Positions 27,005 to 36,249 of a DNA stretch of 46,112 bases are shown piece after piece. The notes below the pieces were generated by a model that searched no databases, was not told the origin of the DNA, and was given only the letters and a program-made list of their open reading frames with translations. Source of the DNA: Quadrisphaera sp. (GTDB lineage Bacteria; Actinomycetota; Actinomycetes; Actinomycetales; Quadrisphaeraceae); NCBI GenBank assembly GCA_029257185.1, contig JARICT010000004.1, positions 1-46,112 on the forward strand, written 5' to 3'. The position numbers were made by a program, and so were the translations under genes. How positions within the stretch are numbered: the stretch's first letter is position 1; the number at the start of each line of letters is the position of its first letter.

Positions 27005-28352
27005 TCGCCCGGCCGGCCAGCGCGCGCACCAGGGCCACGGCGACCCACCACGACGCCGCGACCACCAGCACGGGCCGTGACCACCCGGCGTCGGGCAGCG
27101 CCGTCGCCGCGATCGCCGTGGAGACGACGAGCGCCACGTTGAAGCACAGGTCGTAGAGGACGAAGACCCGCCCCCGGAAGGCGTCGTCGACGCCGCGCTG
27201 CACGGCGGTGTCGGTGGCGACCTTCACCCCCTGCGCCGCCACGCCGAGCACGAGAGCGACCCCCACGAGGACGGCCCGGCCGGGAGCGACGGCGAGCGCC
27301 AGCGCGCTGAGCGCTCCGAGGGCGCAGCAGGTCACCACCCACGTGCCGGCGCCGACCGCCCGCACGAGCGCCGGCGTCACCGCCGCGGCGAGCGCGGCCC
27401 CGGCCCCGGTGGCGGCCAGCGCGAGGCCCAGCAGCGCCGCTGCCTCGCCGGCCGAGGTCGTGAGCAGGTTGCGGGCGGAGAGCAGCGCCACGACGAGGAC
27501 GACGCCGTAGGCCAGGCGGTGAGCGGTCAGCGTCGCCAGCGCCAGGGCCGGCGCCGGGCGCGAGCTCAGGTGGTCGAGCGCCTCCCCGAGCCCGCCGGGG
27601 CGGCGGGCGCGCGCGCCGGCGTACCGGGCAGGGCCCGTGGCGCGGTCCCCGTCGGGGGCGTCCGCCCGAGGCCCGGGCCCCAGGGCTCCCGCGGCGAAGC
27701 CCCGGGCGAGCCCGGCCGCCAGCAGGCACCCGAGAGCGACGGCGGTCAGCACCGCCGGGACGCTGGCGCCCGCGGACCCGGCGCCGAGGGCGGCGGCGCC
27801 CCCGAGCAGGGCCGCCGCCGAACCCGCGGTGGGGACCAGGGCGTTGGCGGCGACGAGGTCGCGCCGGCGCACCACGCGCGGGAGCGAGGCGGACAGCGCG
27901 GCGAGCAGGAGCCGGTTGACGCTGAGGTAGGCGAGCACGCCCGCGACCACCGCGGCGTCGCTGCCCAGCGCGGCCGCCAGCCCGGTCGCGGCGGCGAGCA
28001 GCGCCCGGGCCACCGACCCGAGCAGCAGCACCCCGCGGCGGGAGAACCGGTCGAGGATCTCGGCCGCCCACGGCCCCACGAGCGTGAAGGGCGCCACGAG
28101 CACCAGGGACGCGACCGCGATCCCGCCGGCGGTGGCCGCACGCTCGGGGGAGAGGAAGAACAGCGAGGCCAGCGCGGCCTGCAGGGCCCCGTCGGCGAAG
28201 GACCCGACGAGGCGGACGCCTACCAGCCGCCGGGCGCCGGAGGACGCCGTGACCGCCACCGCCCCGGCGCGCAGGGTCGAGGAGCGAGCCCTACGCCCTG
28301 CCGCCGGGGCCCCAGACCGTCCGGGCCCGGTGCCCGGCGGCCCCGTGCCCAC
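26919..28352 (-). CDS. Major facilitator superfamily transporter
   Basis: A 477-residue membrane protein with about 12 hydrophobic segments and MFS loop features such as ILDRFSRRGVLLLGSVARALL and VFVLYDLCFNVALVVSTAIA. Substrate is unknown; resemblance to drug-efflux-type permeases is only general. GTG start at 28352 lies 11 bp after the ino1 stop, so it is likely the last gene of the padR-ino1-MFS operon. The C-terminal Pro-rich tail overlaps cca on the opposite strand. Confidence 0.8.
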   Translation of the reverse strand: MGTGPPGTGPGRSGAPAAGRRARSSTLRAGAVAVTASSGARRLVGVRLVGSFADGALQAALASLFFLSPERAATAGGIAVASLVLVAPFTLVGPWAAEILDRFSRRGVLLLGSVARALLAAATGLAAALGSDAAVVAGVLAYLSVNRLLLAALSASLPRVVRRRDLVAANALVPTAGSAAALLGGAAALGAGSAGASVPAVLTAVALGCLLAAGLARGFAAGALGPGPRADAPDGDRATGPARYAGARARRPGGLGEALDHLSSRPAPALALATLTAHRLAYGVVLVVALLSARNLLTTSAGEAAALLGLALAATGAGAALAAAVTPALVRAVGAGTWVVTCCALGALSALALAVAPGRAVLVGVALVLGVAAQGVKVATDTAVQRGVDDAFRGRVFVLYDLCFNVALVVSTAIAATALPDAGWSRPVLVVAASWWVAVALVRALAGRAISSDRRPPGSPGPPGPPEPRTPAAPTTT

Positions 28353-28363
28353 GGCGCCGCCGG

Positions 28364-29449
28364 TCAGGACGCGACGTCTCCGCGGATGAAGGCCTCGACG
28401 TCGGCCTTCGCCTCGTCGTCACGCTTCTGCTCGGGCGGGGACTTCATGAAGTACGCCGACGCGGAGGTCACCGGGCCCCCCAGGCCGCGGTCCATGGCGA
28501 TCTTGGCGCTGCGCACCGCGTCGATGATGACGCCGGCGGAGTTCGGGGAGTCCCAGACCTCCAGCTTGTACTCCAGGTTCAGCGGCACGTCCCCGAACGC
28601 GCGGGCCTCGAGGCGCACGAACGCCCACTTGCGGTCGTCCAGCCACTGCACGTAGTCGCTGGGGCCGATGTGCACGTCGCGGGCGCGCATCTCGTGCGGG
28701 ATGTTGGAGGTGACGGACTGCGTCTTGGAGATCTTCTTGGACTCCAGGCGGTCCCGCTCGAGCATGTTCTTGAAGTCCATGTTGCCGCCGACGTTCAGCT
28801 GGTACGTCCGGTCGACGATGACGCCGCGGTCCTCGAAGAGCCGCGCGAGCGAGCGGTGGGTGATGGTCGCGCCGATCTGGGACTTGATGTCGTCTCCGAC
28901 GATCGGCACGCCGGCCGCCGAGAACTTGGCCGCCCACTCCGGGTCGGAGGCGATGAAGACCGGCAGGGCGTTGACGAAGCCCACCCCGGCGTCGATGGCC
29001 GCCTGGGCGTAGTGCTTCGCGGCGTCCTCGGAGCCGACGGGCAGGTAGCAGACGAGGACGTCCGCGCGGGCCTCGCGCAGGGCGGCCGCGACGTCGACCG
29101 GTTCCGCGTCGGCCTGCTCGATCGTCTCGAGGTAGTACTTCCCGAGGCCGTCGAGGGTGGGGCCGCGCTGGACGGTGACGCCCAGCGGCGGGACGTCGGC
29201 GATGGTGATGGTGTTGTTCTCCGAGGCGGTGATGGCGTCGGACAGGTCGAAGCCCACCTTCTTGGCGTCGACGTCGAACGCGGCCACGAACTCCAGGTCG
29301 CCCACGTGGTAGTCGCCGAAGGTCACGTGCATCAGCCCGGGGACGCGGGTGCCGGGCTCGGCGGAGGCGTAGTAGTGCACGCCCTGCACCAGGGAGGAGG
29401 CGCAGTTGCCCACCCCCACGACGGCGACGCGGATCGGGTGGCTGGTCAC
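28364..29449 (-). CDS. ino1: Inositol-3-phosphate synthase
   Basis: Converts glucose 6-phosphate to inositol 3-phosphate with NAD, the first step to phosphatidylinositol and mycothiol, both standard in actinobacteria. The 361 residues show the NAD motif [13 protein letters not shown], the actinobacterial [39 protein letters not shown] and [22 protein letters not shown] at 29449 has GAGGAG 8 bp upstream and overlaps the padR stop (GTGA). Confidence 0.95.
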   Translation of the reverse strand: MTSHPIRVAVVGVGNCASSLVQGVHYYASAEPGTRVPGLMHVTFGDYHVGDLEFVAAFDVDAKKVGFDLSDAITASENNTITIADVPPLGVTVQRGPTLDGLGKYYLETIEQADAEPVDVAAALREARADVLVCYLPVGSEDAAKHYAQAAIDAGVGFVNALPVFIASDPEWAAKFSAAGVPIVGDDIKSQIGATITHRSLARLFEDRGVIVDRTYQLNVGGNMDFKNMLERDRLESKKISKTQSVTSNIPHEMRARDVHIGPSDYVQWLDDRKWAFVRLEARAFGDVPLNLEYKLEVWDSPNSAGVIIDAVRSAKIAMDRGLGGPVTSASAYFMKSPPEQKRDDEAKADVEAFIRGDVAS

Positions 29450-30153
29450 GATGTGCTCCTCGAGGTGCGGGGGTTGCGGGGACGGTGCTGGGGGGCTCTG
29501 TGGGGGGACGCGGCGGGCGGTGTCGCCGGCGCGCACGGCGGGTCCGCGGCGCAGGGGTCCACCAGGGTCGTCGAGGGATCGCGCTCGCGCGCGGCGACCT
29601 CGTCGAGCCAGGCCAGCTCGCGCTCGAGGGACTCCGCGGAGCGCCGGGCCAGCTCGGAGCGGTAGCCGTCGCCGCGGCCCCCGCAGCACGGGGCGTGCTG
29701 GCGGGCGCGCTGCAGGCGCTCGTCGATGCTGGCCCTGCGGCCCTGGAGGACGGCCAGGCGGGTGGCGGCGTCGGTGCGGGCGAAGAAGGCGAAGCGGACG
29801 TCGAAGTCGTCGTCCTCCCACGTGGCGGGGCCTCGCGCCGCGAGGAGGTCGGCGAGGTGCGCCTGCCCGTCAGCGGTCAGCCCGTAGACCACACGGCGCC
29901 GGCGGGGCGCCAGGGCGCGGGTCTGCGCCGGCGCCTGCGCGGGGTCGGCGCAGCCCTCGGCGGGCTCCGAGGCGGCGATGAGCCCGCGCTGCTCGAGGGT
30001 GCGCAGCGCCGGGTAGACGCTCCCGAAGGACACGCGGCGCCGCAGCGCGCCGACGAGCAGGTCCAGGCGGGCCCGCAGCTCGTAGCCGTGGAGGGGCTGC
30101 TCGTCGAGGAGGCCGAGCACGGCGGTGTGGAGCGCGTCGGATCGCCGCGCCAT
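29446..30153 (-). CDS. PadR-family transcriptional regulator
   Basis: A 235-residue winged-helix repressor: [19 protein letters not shown]...[17 protein letters not shown] is the PadR core at residues about 12-55, followed by a wing with an Ala/Pro-rich insertion and a Cys-containing second half (AARL...[13 protein letters not shown]). In actinobacteria PadR genes are frequently upstream of ino1, so control of ino1 is likely. The ATG at 30153 has GAGGAGG upstream; an inverted repeat that looks like its operator lies just upstream. Confidence 0.9.
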   Translation of the reverse strand: MARRSDALHTAVLGLLDEQPLHGYELRARLDLLVGALRRRVSFGSVYPALRTLEQRGLIAASEPAEGCADPAQAPAQTRALAPRRRRVVYGLTADGQAHLADLLAARGPATWEDDDFDVRFAFFARTDAATRLAVLQGRRASIDERLQRARQHAPCCGGRGDGYRSELARRSAESLERELAWLDEVAARERDPSTTLVDPCAADPPCAPATPPAASPHRAPQHRPRNPRTSRSTS

Positions 30154-30202
30154 GCCGTCCTCCTCGGGGTGTCTGGTGCTCCGGCCAGCGATCAGGGCAT
30201 CA

Positions 30203-30219
30203 TGTATCGGTGCGATACA
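30203..30219. promoter_or_regulatory. Inverted-repeat operator upstream of padR-ino1
   Basis: TGTATCG (30203-30209), 3-bp spacer, CGATACA (30213-30219): a perfect 7-bp dyad 50 bp upstream of the padR start and in the region of its promoter. PadR-family proteins bind ATGT/ACAT-type dyads, so autoregulation is likely. It is unusually AT-rich for this genome. Confidence 0.7.
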
Positions 30220-30327
30220 GCGGCGGGCCGGACCTGAGACTACGGGACGGGGCCGGCACGTCCCACCTCGCAGAGGGAGCGGAGCCGGAGCCGCTCGCCG
30301 GCCCTGCGGCGACGACGGGGCCGTCCC

Positions 30328-31641
30328 GTGGCTGACGTCGCCCCCGGCGCGCTGACCGACGACGACGCGGAGGTCGACCCGGGCTCCGCGGAGGAGGAGC
30401 TGCGGGTCGCCGCCGAGGTGCTCGCCGAGGCTGCGGCGTCCCTCATGGAGGCGCGCGCCCACGTGCGCGAGGCAGGCGAGGCTCGGGACGTGACGGTGAC
30501 GGCGATGAGCACCGTCGCCTCCGCGGTGCCGCTCGCGGTGCTGACCACCGACCACCTCGGCACCGTCGTCGAGGCCAACCCGGCGGCGGGCCACCTCCTC
30601 GCCACCCCGTTCCCCCGCCTGCGCGGCAAGCCGCTGCTGGTGTTCGTCGTCATGGAGGAGCGACGCCTCACACGGCGCATGATCTCCGAGGCGGTCGGTC
30701 GCGGCGGGGCCAGGGGGCGGATCCGGCTGCTGCCGCGCTCCGGCGAGGCCGTGGACGTCGACGCCGTGGCGGTCAAGCTGGACGGGATGCTGCAGTGGGT
30801 GCTGGTGCCCGCGGCCGCCATCGCCCCGCCGGTGCCCGGCGCGCTCCGGGACGGGGCGGCGAGCCCCGGAGCGCCGCTCGGGCCCGCGGAGGTCGAGGCG
30901 GACGCGCCGGACGCGATGCGCGCCGTCGCGGAGCTGGTCCGGCTGCAGGTCGGCTCCTCCGGCGTGCGTGACGTCCTGGACCGCGCGGCCGTGCTCGCCA
31001 CGCAGGCCGTCCCGGGGGCGCAGCACGCCAGCGTGCTGCTCGGTGACCCGCTGGCCCCGGTCGACGCGGCCTCCAGCTCGGCCATGGCCCAGCGCCTGGA
31101 CGGGCTGCAGCTCGCCGCGGGGCGCGGCCCGTCGGTCACGGCCTGGGCCGAGGCCCAGGCCGGTGACGTCCCGTCGGGCCGGGGCAGCGCCGCCGCCGTG
31201 ACGCCGGGGAGCAGCGAGCACCCCGCGTCCGCGGTGGACGGGTACGTCGCGGTCGCCGTCGCGGTCTGCTCGGGCGCCGAGGTGGTCGGCGTCCTCACCG
31301 TCTACGGCGACGATCCCGAGATGCTGGGCGCGGACGTGGCCAGGGACCGGATCGCGGTGTTCGCCTCCGCGGTGGCGGCGCTGGTCGGGTACGCCCGCCA
31401 CGTCGAGGACCTCCGGCTGACCGCGGAGCAGCTGGAGGAGGCCCTGGCCTCGCGGGCGGGCATCGAGCAGGCGAAGGGCATGGTCGCCGCATGGCTGGGG
31501 TGCAGCGTGGAGCGGGCCTTCGACGTGCTCTCGCGCCTGAGCCAGGACCGCAACGTCAAGCTGCGCGACGTCGCGGGCTTCGTCGTCGCCGACCCGGAGA
31601 ACGCCAGGACGCTCCTGCGCTCCCGCAGCGGCGACGCCTGA
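30328..31641 (+). CDS. PAS-GAF-ANTAR regulator
   Basis: A 437-residue sensor-regulator. PAS (about 65-165; TVVEANPAAGHLL), GAF (about 195-355; VRDVLDRAAVLATQAVPG) and C-terminal ANTAR RNA-binding domain (about 360-425; IEQAKGMVAAWLGCSVERAFDVL). ANTAR proteins bind dual-hairpin RNAs to block termination. A GTG at 30328 is used. The ligand is unknown, and no obvious ANTAR target hairpin pair was recognised nearby. Confidence 0.85.
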   Translation: MADVAPGALTDDDAEVDPGSAEEELRVAAEVLAEAAASLMEARAHVREAGEARDVTVTAMSTVASAVPLAVLTTDHLGTVVEANPAAGHLLATPFPRLRGKPLLVFVVMEERRLTRRMISEAVGRGGARGRIRLLPRSGEAVDVDAVAVKLDGMLQWVLVPAAAIAPPVPGALRDGAASPGAPLGPAEVEADAPDAMRAVAELVRLQVGSSGVRDVLDRAAVLATQAVPGAQHASVLLGDPLAPVDAASSSAMAQRLDGLQLAAGRGPSVTAWAEAQAGDVPSGRGSAAAVTPGSSEHPASAVDGYVAVAVAVCSGAEVVGVLTVYGDDPEMLGADVARDRIAVFASAVAALVGYARHVEDLRLTAEQLEEALASRAGIEQAKGMVAAWLGCSVERAFDVLSRLSQDRNVKLRDVAGFVVADPENARTLLRSRSGDA

Positions 31642-31691
31642 CGGGTCGGCGCGGTGCGGCGTCCGTGCGGCGCCCGGTGCCGGCCCGGGGG

Positions 31692-33674
31692 TCAGCGATC
31701 GAGCTCGGTGATGAGGATGGCCCCGGCGCTCACGCCGTCGCCGTCCATCAGCGGCGAGACCGCGACACGCAGCCTCACCCGGCGGCCGTGGCGCTCGGTC
31801 GCGTCGACGTCCACGGTCGCGGCTCCGCCGTCGTGCGCCGCGGCCTCGACCGCGGCGCGGACCTCCTCCAGCGGGAGCCCGGTGCCGAGCTCGGCGAGGT
31901 CGGCGCCCACGGCCTCCTCGGCGGTGACGCCCCACAGGTCGGTCGTCGCCGCGTTCCACACCCGGACCCGGCCCAGCGACCGCGGGTCGGGTGCGCCGTC
32001 GGCCCCGCGGTCCGGTCGGGCGCGCTCGGGCCCCTGCTCGTCACCGGTGAAGCGGTCGAGCACCACCACCGACGTCGTCATCGACGCCAGCGCGGCGCCC
32101 GCGGCGTCCAGGCGGTGCTCCGCGTCGCCCGTGCTGGTGCGCAGGTCCTGGTTGCTGGACTGGAGCTCCTCGTTCATCGACTGGAGCTCCTCGTTCATGG
32201 TCTCGAGCTCCTCGTTGGTGGACTGGAGCTCCTCGTTGGTGGTCTCCAGCTCCTCCACCGTGGACTGGAGCTCCTCGTTGGTGGTCTCGAGCTCCTCGTG
32301 CGTGGACTGGAGCTCCTCGTGGGCGGTCTCCAGGAGGGAGCGCGCCCGCTGGTACTCCCCGGCCAGCGCGTGCTCGCGCGTAACGTCGGTGAAGACGATC
32401 GACGTGCCGAGCACGCGGTGGTCCTCGCCCTGCAGCGGGACGACCATGATGTCGAGGACGCGGCTCTCCCCGTCGACCCGCCAGGCCACCTCGCGCACCC
32501 ACACCGGGGCGCCGGAGGCGCGCGCGTCCTCGACCGCGGAGCGCAGGCCGACGGGGCGGTAGGACACCTCGAGGTCCTGGAAGGGCGATCCCAGGTCCCG
32601 CTCGCCCAGGCCGAACAGCGCGTCCGCGCGCAGGTTGGACGTCATCAGCGCCCCGGCGGCATCGAGGACCAGCTGCGCGGAGGGGGCGGTCAGCAGCGCC
32701 TGGCGCCTCACGGCGGCGGCCGGGCTCTCCTCGCGGACGGAGCCGTCGGCCCGGTCCGCTGCGGCCTGCGTCGCCCACGGCGGCGCACCGCGCGCGCCCC
32801 GGGCCTCGCGCGCCGAGCGGGGACCGGCGGTGAAGATCCGGTTGCCGAGGTCCAGCGGCGTGAACAGGGCGGCCTGGGACAGCAGCGTCTCGGCGCGGCC
32901 CAGCACCAGCACGCCGTCCTCGGCGAGGGCGAAGTGCAGGCGGGCGGCGATGCGCGCCTGGCTCTCCTGGACGAAGTACATGAGGGTGTTGCGGCACAGC
33001 AGCACGTCGACGTGGGAGATCGGGGCGTCCTGCACGAGGTCGTTGCGGCCGAAGATGATCGAGCGGCGCAGGTCCCGCCGGAACGTCCACCGATCCCCGG
33101 ACCGGTCGAAGTACCGCTCGCGCAGCTCCGGGGAGACCGGCGCCATCGCCCTCTCGGTGAAGGTGCCGCTGCGGGCCGCGGCGAGCGCCGCGTCGTCGAC
33201 GTCGGTGGCGTAGATCTTCACGCGCTGGCGGAACTCCTCGGGCCCGAGGATCTCGCACAGGACCATCGCGAGGCTGTAGGCCTCCTCCCCGCTCGCGCAC
33301 CCGGCGCACCAGGCACGGATCTTCCCGCCGCGCCGCACGATGGCGGGCAGGTGCTGCGTGCGCAGCGCCTCCCAGGCGGGCTCGTCGCGGAAGAACGACG
33401 TGAGGTTGATGAGGACGGTGTCGAGCAGGGCGGTCCACTCGTGCGCGTCGATCTCGAGCACGTCGCGGTAGGCGTCGTAGGAGCCCGCCCCGACCGTGGT
33501 CATGCGCTTGGCGATGCGCCGGGCCAGCGACGCGCGCTTGTAGCCGCGGAAGTCGAAACCGCGCTCCTCGCGCAGAAAGGTCAGGAGCGGCTCGAGGCCC
33601 TCGAGGTCGCCGGGCCCGCCGGCCGGGAGGGCAGCCTCCGGGGCAGCGTCCACGTCCTCCGCCTCGGTCGCCAC
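31692..33674 (-). CDS. CheR-type methyltransferase with PAS and coiled coil
   Basis: A 660-residue orphan of the CheR-PAS type. CheR N-terminal region (about 20-75; RASLARRIAKRM), SAM-binding methyltransferase (WCAGCASGEEAYSLAMVL near 120-140, TSFFRD, CRNTLMYF), a PAS-like segment (about 330-440), a coiled coil of EELQSTNEELET heptads (448-505), and a final PAS-like domain (to 660). No che genes are close, so a chemotaxis role is uncertain; similar proteins link to light or redox signalling. GTG start at 33674. Confidence 0.82.
   Translation of the reverse strand: MATEAEDVDAAPEAALPAGGPGDLEGLEPLLTFLREERGFDFRGYKRASLARRIAKRMTTVGAGSYDAYRDVLEIDAHEWTALLDTVLINLTSFFRDEPAWEALRTQHLPAIVRRGGKIRAWCAGCASGEEAYSLAMVLCEILGPEEFRQRVKIYATDVDDAALAAARSGTFTERAMAPVSPELRERYFDRSGDRWTFRRDLRRSIIFGRNDLVQDAPISHVDVLLCRNTLMYFVQESQARIAARLHFALAEDGVLVLGRAETLLSQAALFTPLDLGNRIFTAGPRSAREARGARGAPPWATQAAADRADGSVREESPAAAVRRQALLTAPSAQLVLDAAGALMTSNLRADALFGLGERDLGSPFQDLEVSYRPVGLRSAVEDARASGAPVWVREVAWRVDGESRVLDIMVVPLQGEDHRVLGTSIVFTDVTREHALAGEYQRARSLLETAHEELQSTHEELETTNEELQSTVEELETTNEELQSTNEELETMNEELQSMNEELQSSNQDLRTSTGDAEHRLDAAGAALASMTTSVVVLDRFTGDEQGPERARPDRGADGAPDPRSLGRVRVWNAATTDLWGVTAEEAVGADLAELGTGLPLEEVRAAVEAAAHDGGAATVDVDATERHGRRVRLRVAVSPLMDGDGVSAGAILITELDR
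32160..32327. repeat. 21-bp tandem repeat encoding the coiled coil
   Basis: Eight copies of a 21-bp unit (CTGGAGCTCCTCGTTNNNGA-like, starts at 32160, 32181, 32202, 32223, 32244, 32265, 32286 and 32307). On the minus strand they encode heptads of the EELxS/TxN kind. Such repeats can expand or shrink in register without changing frame. Confidence 0.85.
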
Positions 33675-33945
33675 GGGTTCCAGCGTAGGCGACGGCGGGT
33701 GGCCGGACCGTTGCCCGCCGCGGACCCGGGGGAGCCCGTGCGGGCCCCCGCCGGCTCCCCTGGCAGCCACCGAGGGCTCCACCGCGACGCGCGTGACGAG
33801 AGTGACGGGTGAGGCGGTGTGGGAGTGGCATGATGGTGAGCAGGTGCGCTGAGCACCGAACGGCTCCACCCGGGCCGCACCCGCCGCGCGTGCCGAGCGC
33901 TCGTGCCCACCACCCCGTCCCGCCCCACGCCGGAGGTCCCACCCC
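33675..33945. promoter_or_regulatory. Divergent CheR-PBP gap
   Basis: This 271-bp region separates the CheR-PAS gene from the divergent PBP gene. On the plus strand a CATGAT -10-like hexamer lies at 33828-33833; no sharp -35 is seen. No additional gene is supported. Confidence 0.35.
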
Positions 33946-36249
33946 GTGCCCTCGTCCGCCCCACCCTCACGCCGGCCCAGCGCCCGGGCTGCCCGCGAGG
34001 CCCAGGCGGCGTCCGTCCGCGAGCGGGCGCCGAGGTCGCGGCCGAGGCCCACGAACGCCCTGAACTACCCGAGGGCCGGCGCGGGCCCGCTCCTGCGGTG
34101 GTGGCCCTCGTGGCGCCTCTTCTGGCTCGTGGTGCTGCTCGGCGTGATCCTCGGCCTGGGGCTGGTCGTCCTGGCCTACCGGCTGGTGGACGTGCCCACC
34201 GAGGAGACCGCGCAGGCGCGCTACCGCACCTCCAACGTCCTCTACTCCGACGGCACCACCCAGATGGCGACGTTCTCCAAGGACTCCGTGGACCGCGTGC
34301 CGCTGGAGCCCGACGAGATCCCCGAGACGGTGAAGGACGCGATCATCGCCGCGGAGGACCGCTCCTTCGAGTCCAACCGCGGGGTGTCGATCAAGGGTGT
34401 GGGGCGCGCGATCTCCGGGGTGCTGACCGGCGAGGACCGCGGCGGCGGGTCCACCATCACGCAGCAGTACGTGAAGAACGTCTACGGCGACGACTCACCG
34501 ACCTACACGCGAAAGATCCGCGAGGCGATCATCGCGGTGAAGATCGACCAGCAGGTCTCCAAGCCCGAGATCCTCGCCCAGTACCTCAACACCATCTACT
34601 TCGGGCGCGGCGCCTACGGCGTGCAGACCGCGGCGACGCAGTACTTCGACGAGGACGCGAGCCAGCTCACCCACGAGCAGGCCGCTCTCCTGGTGGGCCT
34701 GGTGCCGGCGCCGTCCGCCTACGACCCGCGCAACGACCCGGAGAGGGCTCAGGAGCGCTACGACTACGTCATGGCGTCGATGGTGGAGACCGGGGCCATC
34801 GAGCCCGCCGAGGTGGCCGCCAACCCGACCATGCCCGAGACCGTGGAGCCGCAGCCCGACGAGAGCTACGACGGCCCCAACGGCTACATCCTCTCCGAGG
34901 CGCGCAAGGAGCTGGAGCGCAGCGGCATCAGCGAGGAGACCCTCGACACCGCCGGGCTGAACATCGTGCTGACGATCGACGCCCGACGGCAGGAGGAGGC
35001 GGTCGCGGCGATGCAGGACCCGGACGTCTACCCCACCAGCGGACGCCCCGACTCCCTGCAGGCCGGGCTCCTCTCGATCGACCCGCGGGACGGCAGCGTG
35101 CAGGCGATGTACGCCGGCGCGGACTACTCCACCCGGCCGCTGAACTCCCTCACCCAGGAGACCGCGCAGGCCGGCTCGACGTTCAAGCCGTTCACCCTGA
35201 TCGCCGCGCTGGAGCAGGGGAAGACGCTGAGCAGCACGCTCAACGGCAACAGCCCCTCGTACCCGCCGGGCTACCCGGACGGCCTGCGGAACTACGACGA
35301 CAAGGACGAGGGCCGCGTCAACCTCGTGCAGGCCACCGCGAACTCCGTGAACACCGCCTACGTGGAGCTGAACGGGGAGATCGGCCCGAAGAACACCGTC
35401 GACGTCGCGCAGCGCGCCGGCATCCCGCAGGGCGTGGTGGAGCCCGTGCTCTCCAACGTGCTCGGCACCGCCGCCGTGCACCCGTGGGACCTGGCCACCG
35501 CCTACGCCACGATGGCCGCCCAGGGGGAGCGCCACACCACGCACCTCGTGTCGTCGGTCACCCGCATCGACGACGGGGAGGCCGTCTACACCGCGGACAC
35601 CACGGGCAAGCAGGTCATCGACGCCGACGTCATGGCGGACGCCACCACGGCCATGCAGGCGGTCGTCCAGCGCGGGTCCGGGCGCAAGGCCCGAGCCCTG
35701 GGGCGTCCCGTGGCGGGCAAGACCGGGACCACCGACGACAACCAGGCCGCGTGGTTCTCGGCCTTCACCCCGCAGCTGTCGACCACCGTCGTGATGTTCA
35801 ACCCCGACCCCGAGACCGGGGCCGTCCAGCGGATCCCCGGCTTCGGCGGGGTGCGGGAGGTGGTCGGCGGCACGTTCCCGGCCGCGATCTGGACCGAGTA
35901 CATGCAGGCAGCGCTCGAGGGCACCGAGAGGCTGCAGTTCCCTGAGGCCACGCGGTCCGTGCGGCGGCCGGCGCCGTCCACGTCCGCCCCGGCGCCGTCG
36001 CGGACGAGCAGGTCCACGACGCCGACCAGCCCGCCCACCTCCACGTCGGCCCCGGAGCCGCCCCCGCAGACCGAGGAGCCGGAGCCGACCGGAGACGACG
36101 AGCCGTCCCCGTCCTCGTCGTCCTCTTCGTCGTCCTCCTCGTCCTCTTCGTCGTCCTCGTCGTCCAGCGCGAGCAAGTCCCAGGGCGCGCCCGGCAGACC
36201 CACCACCCCGCCGCCCGCCCAGCAGTCCTCGGGCGCCGGCGACGGCTGA
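33946..36249 (+). CDS. Class A penicillin-binding protein (transglycosylase/transpeptidase)
   Basis: Bifunctional peptidoglycan synthase, 767 residues. A cytoplasmic N-terminus and one membrane segment (about 57-79; LFWLVVLLGVILGLGLVVLA), the GT51 transglycosylase (about 100-290, catalytic Glu137 in AEDRSFESN), and the transpeptidase with S411TFK, S467VN and K592TG motifs. The C-terminal about 105 residues are Pro/Thr-rich and contain an uninterrupted Ser run (about 20, encoded by TCC/TCG/TCT codons, 36109-36171). GTG at 33946 has GGAGGT upstream. In actinobacteria such PBPs (ponA-type) sit upstream of rpsF, as here. Confidence 0.93.
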   Translation: MPSSAPPSRRPSARAAREAQAASVRERAPRSRPRPTNALNYPRAGAGPLLRWWPSWRLFWLVVLLGVILGLGLVVLAYRLVDVPTEETAQARYRTSNVLYSDGTTQMATFSKDSVDRVPLEPDEIPETVKDAIIAAEDRSFESNRGVSIKGVGRAISGVLTGEDRGGGSTITQQYVKNVYGDDSPTYTRKIREAIIAVKIDQQVSKPEILAQYLNTIYFGRGAYGVQTAATQYFDEDASQLTHEQAALLVGLVPAPSAYDPRNDPERAQERYDYVMASMVETGAIEPAEVAANPTMPETVEPQPDESYDGPNGYILSEARKELERSGISEETLDTAGLNIVLTIDARRQEEAVAAMQDPDVYPTSGRPDSLQAGLLSIDPRDGSVQAMYAGADYSTRPLNSLTQETAQAGSTFKPFTLIAALEQGKTLSSTLNGNSPSYPPGYPDGLRNYDDKDEGRVNLVQATANSVNTAYVELNGEIGPKNTVDVAQRAGIPQGVVEPVLSNVLGTAAVHPWDLATAYATMAAQGERHTTHLVSSVTRIDDGEAVYTADTTGKQVIDADVMADATTAMQAVVQRGSGRKARALGRPVAGKTGTTDDNQAAWFSAFTPQLSTTVVMFNPDPETGAVQRIPGFGGVREVVGGTFPAAIWTEYMQAALEGTERLQFPEATRSVRRPAPSTSAPAPSRTSRSTTPTSPPTSTSAPEPPPQTEEPEPTGDDEPSPSSSSSSSSSSSSSSSSSSSASKSQGAPGRPTTPPPAQQSSGAGDG

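Noticed and set aside
32160..32327. 21-bp repeats as a CRISPR array
   Set aside because: Units are contiguous without spacers and encode in-frame heptads.
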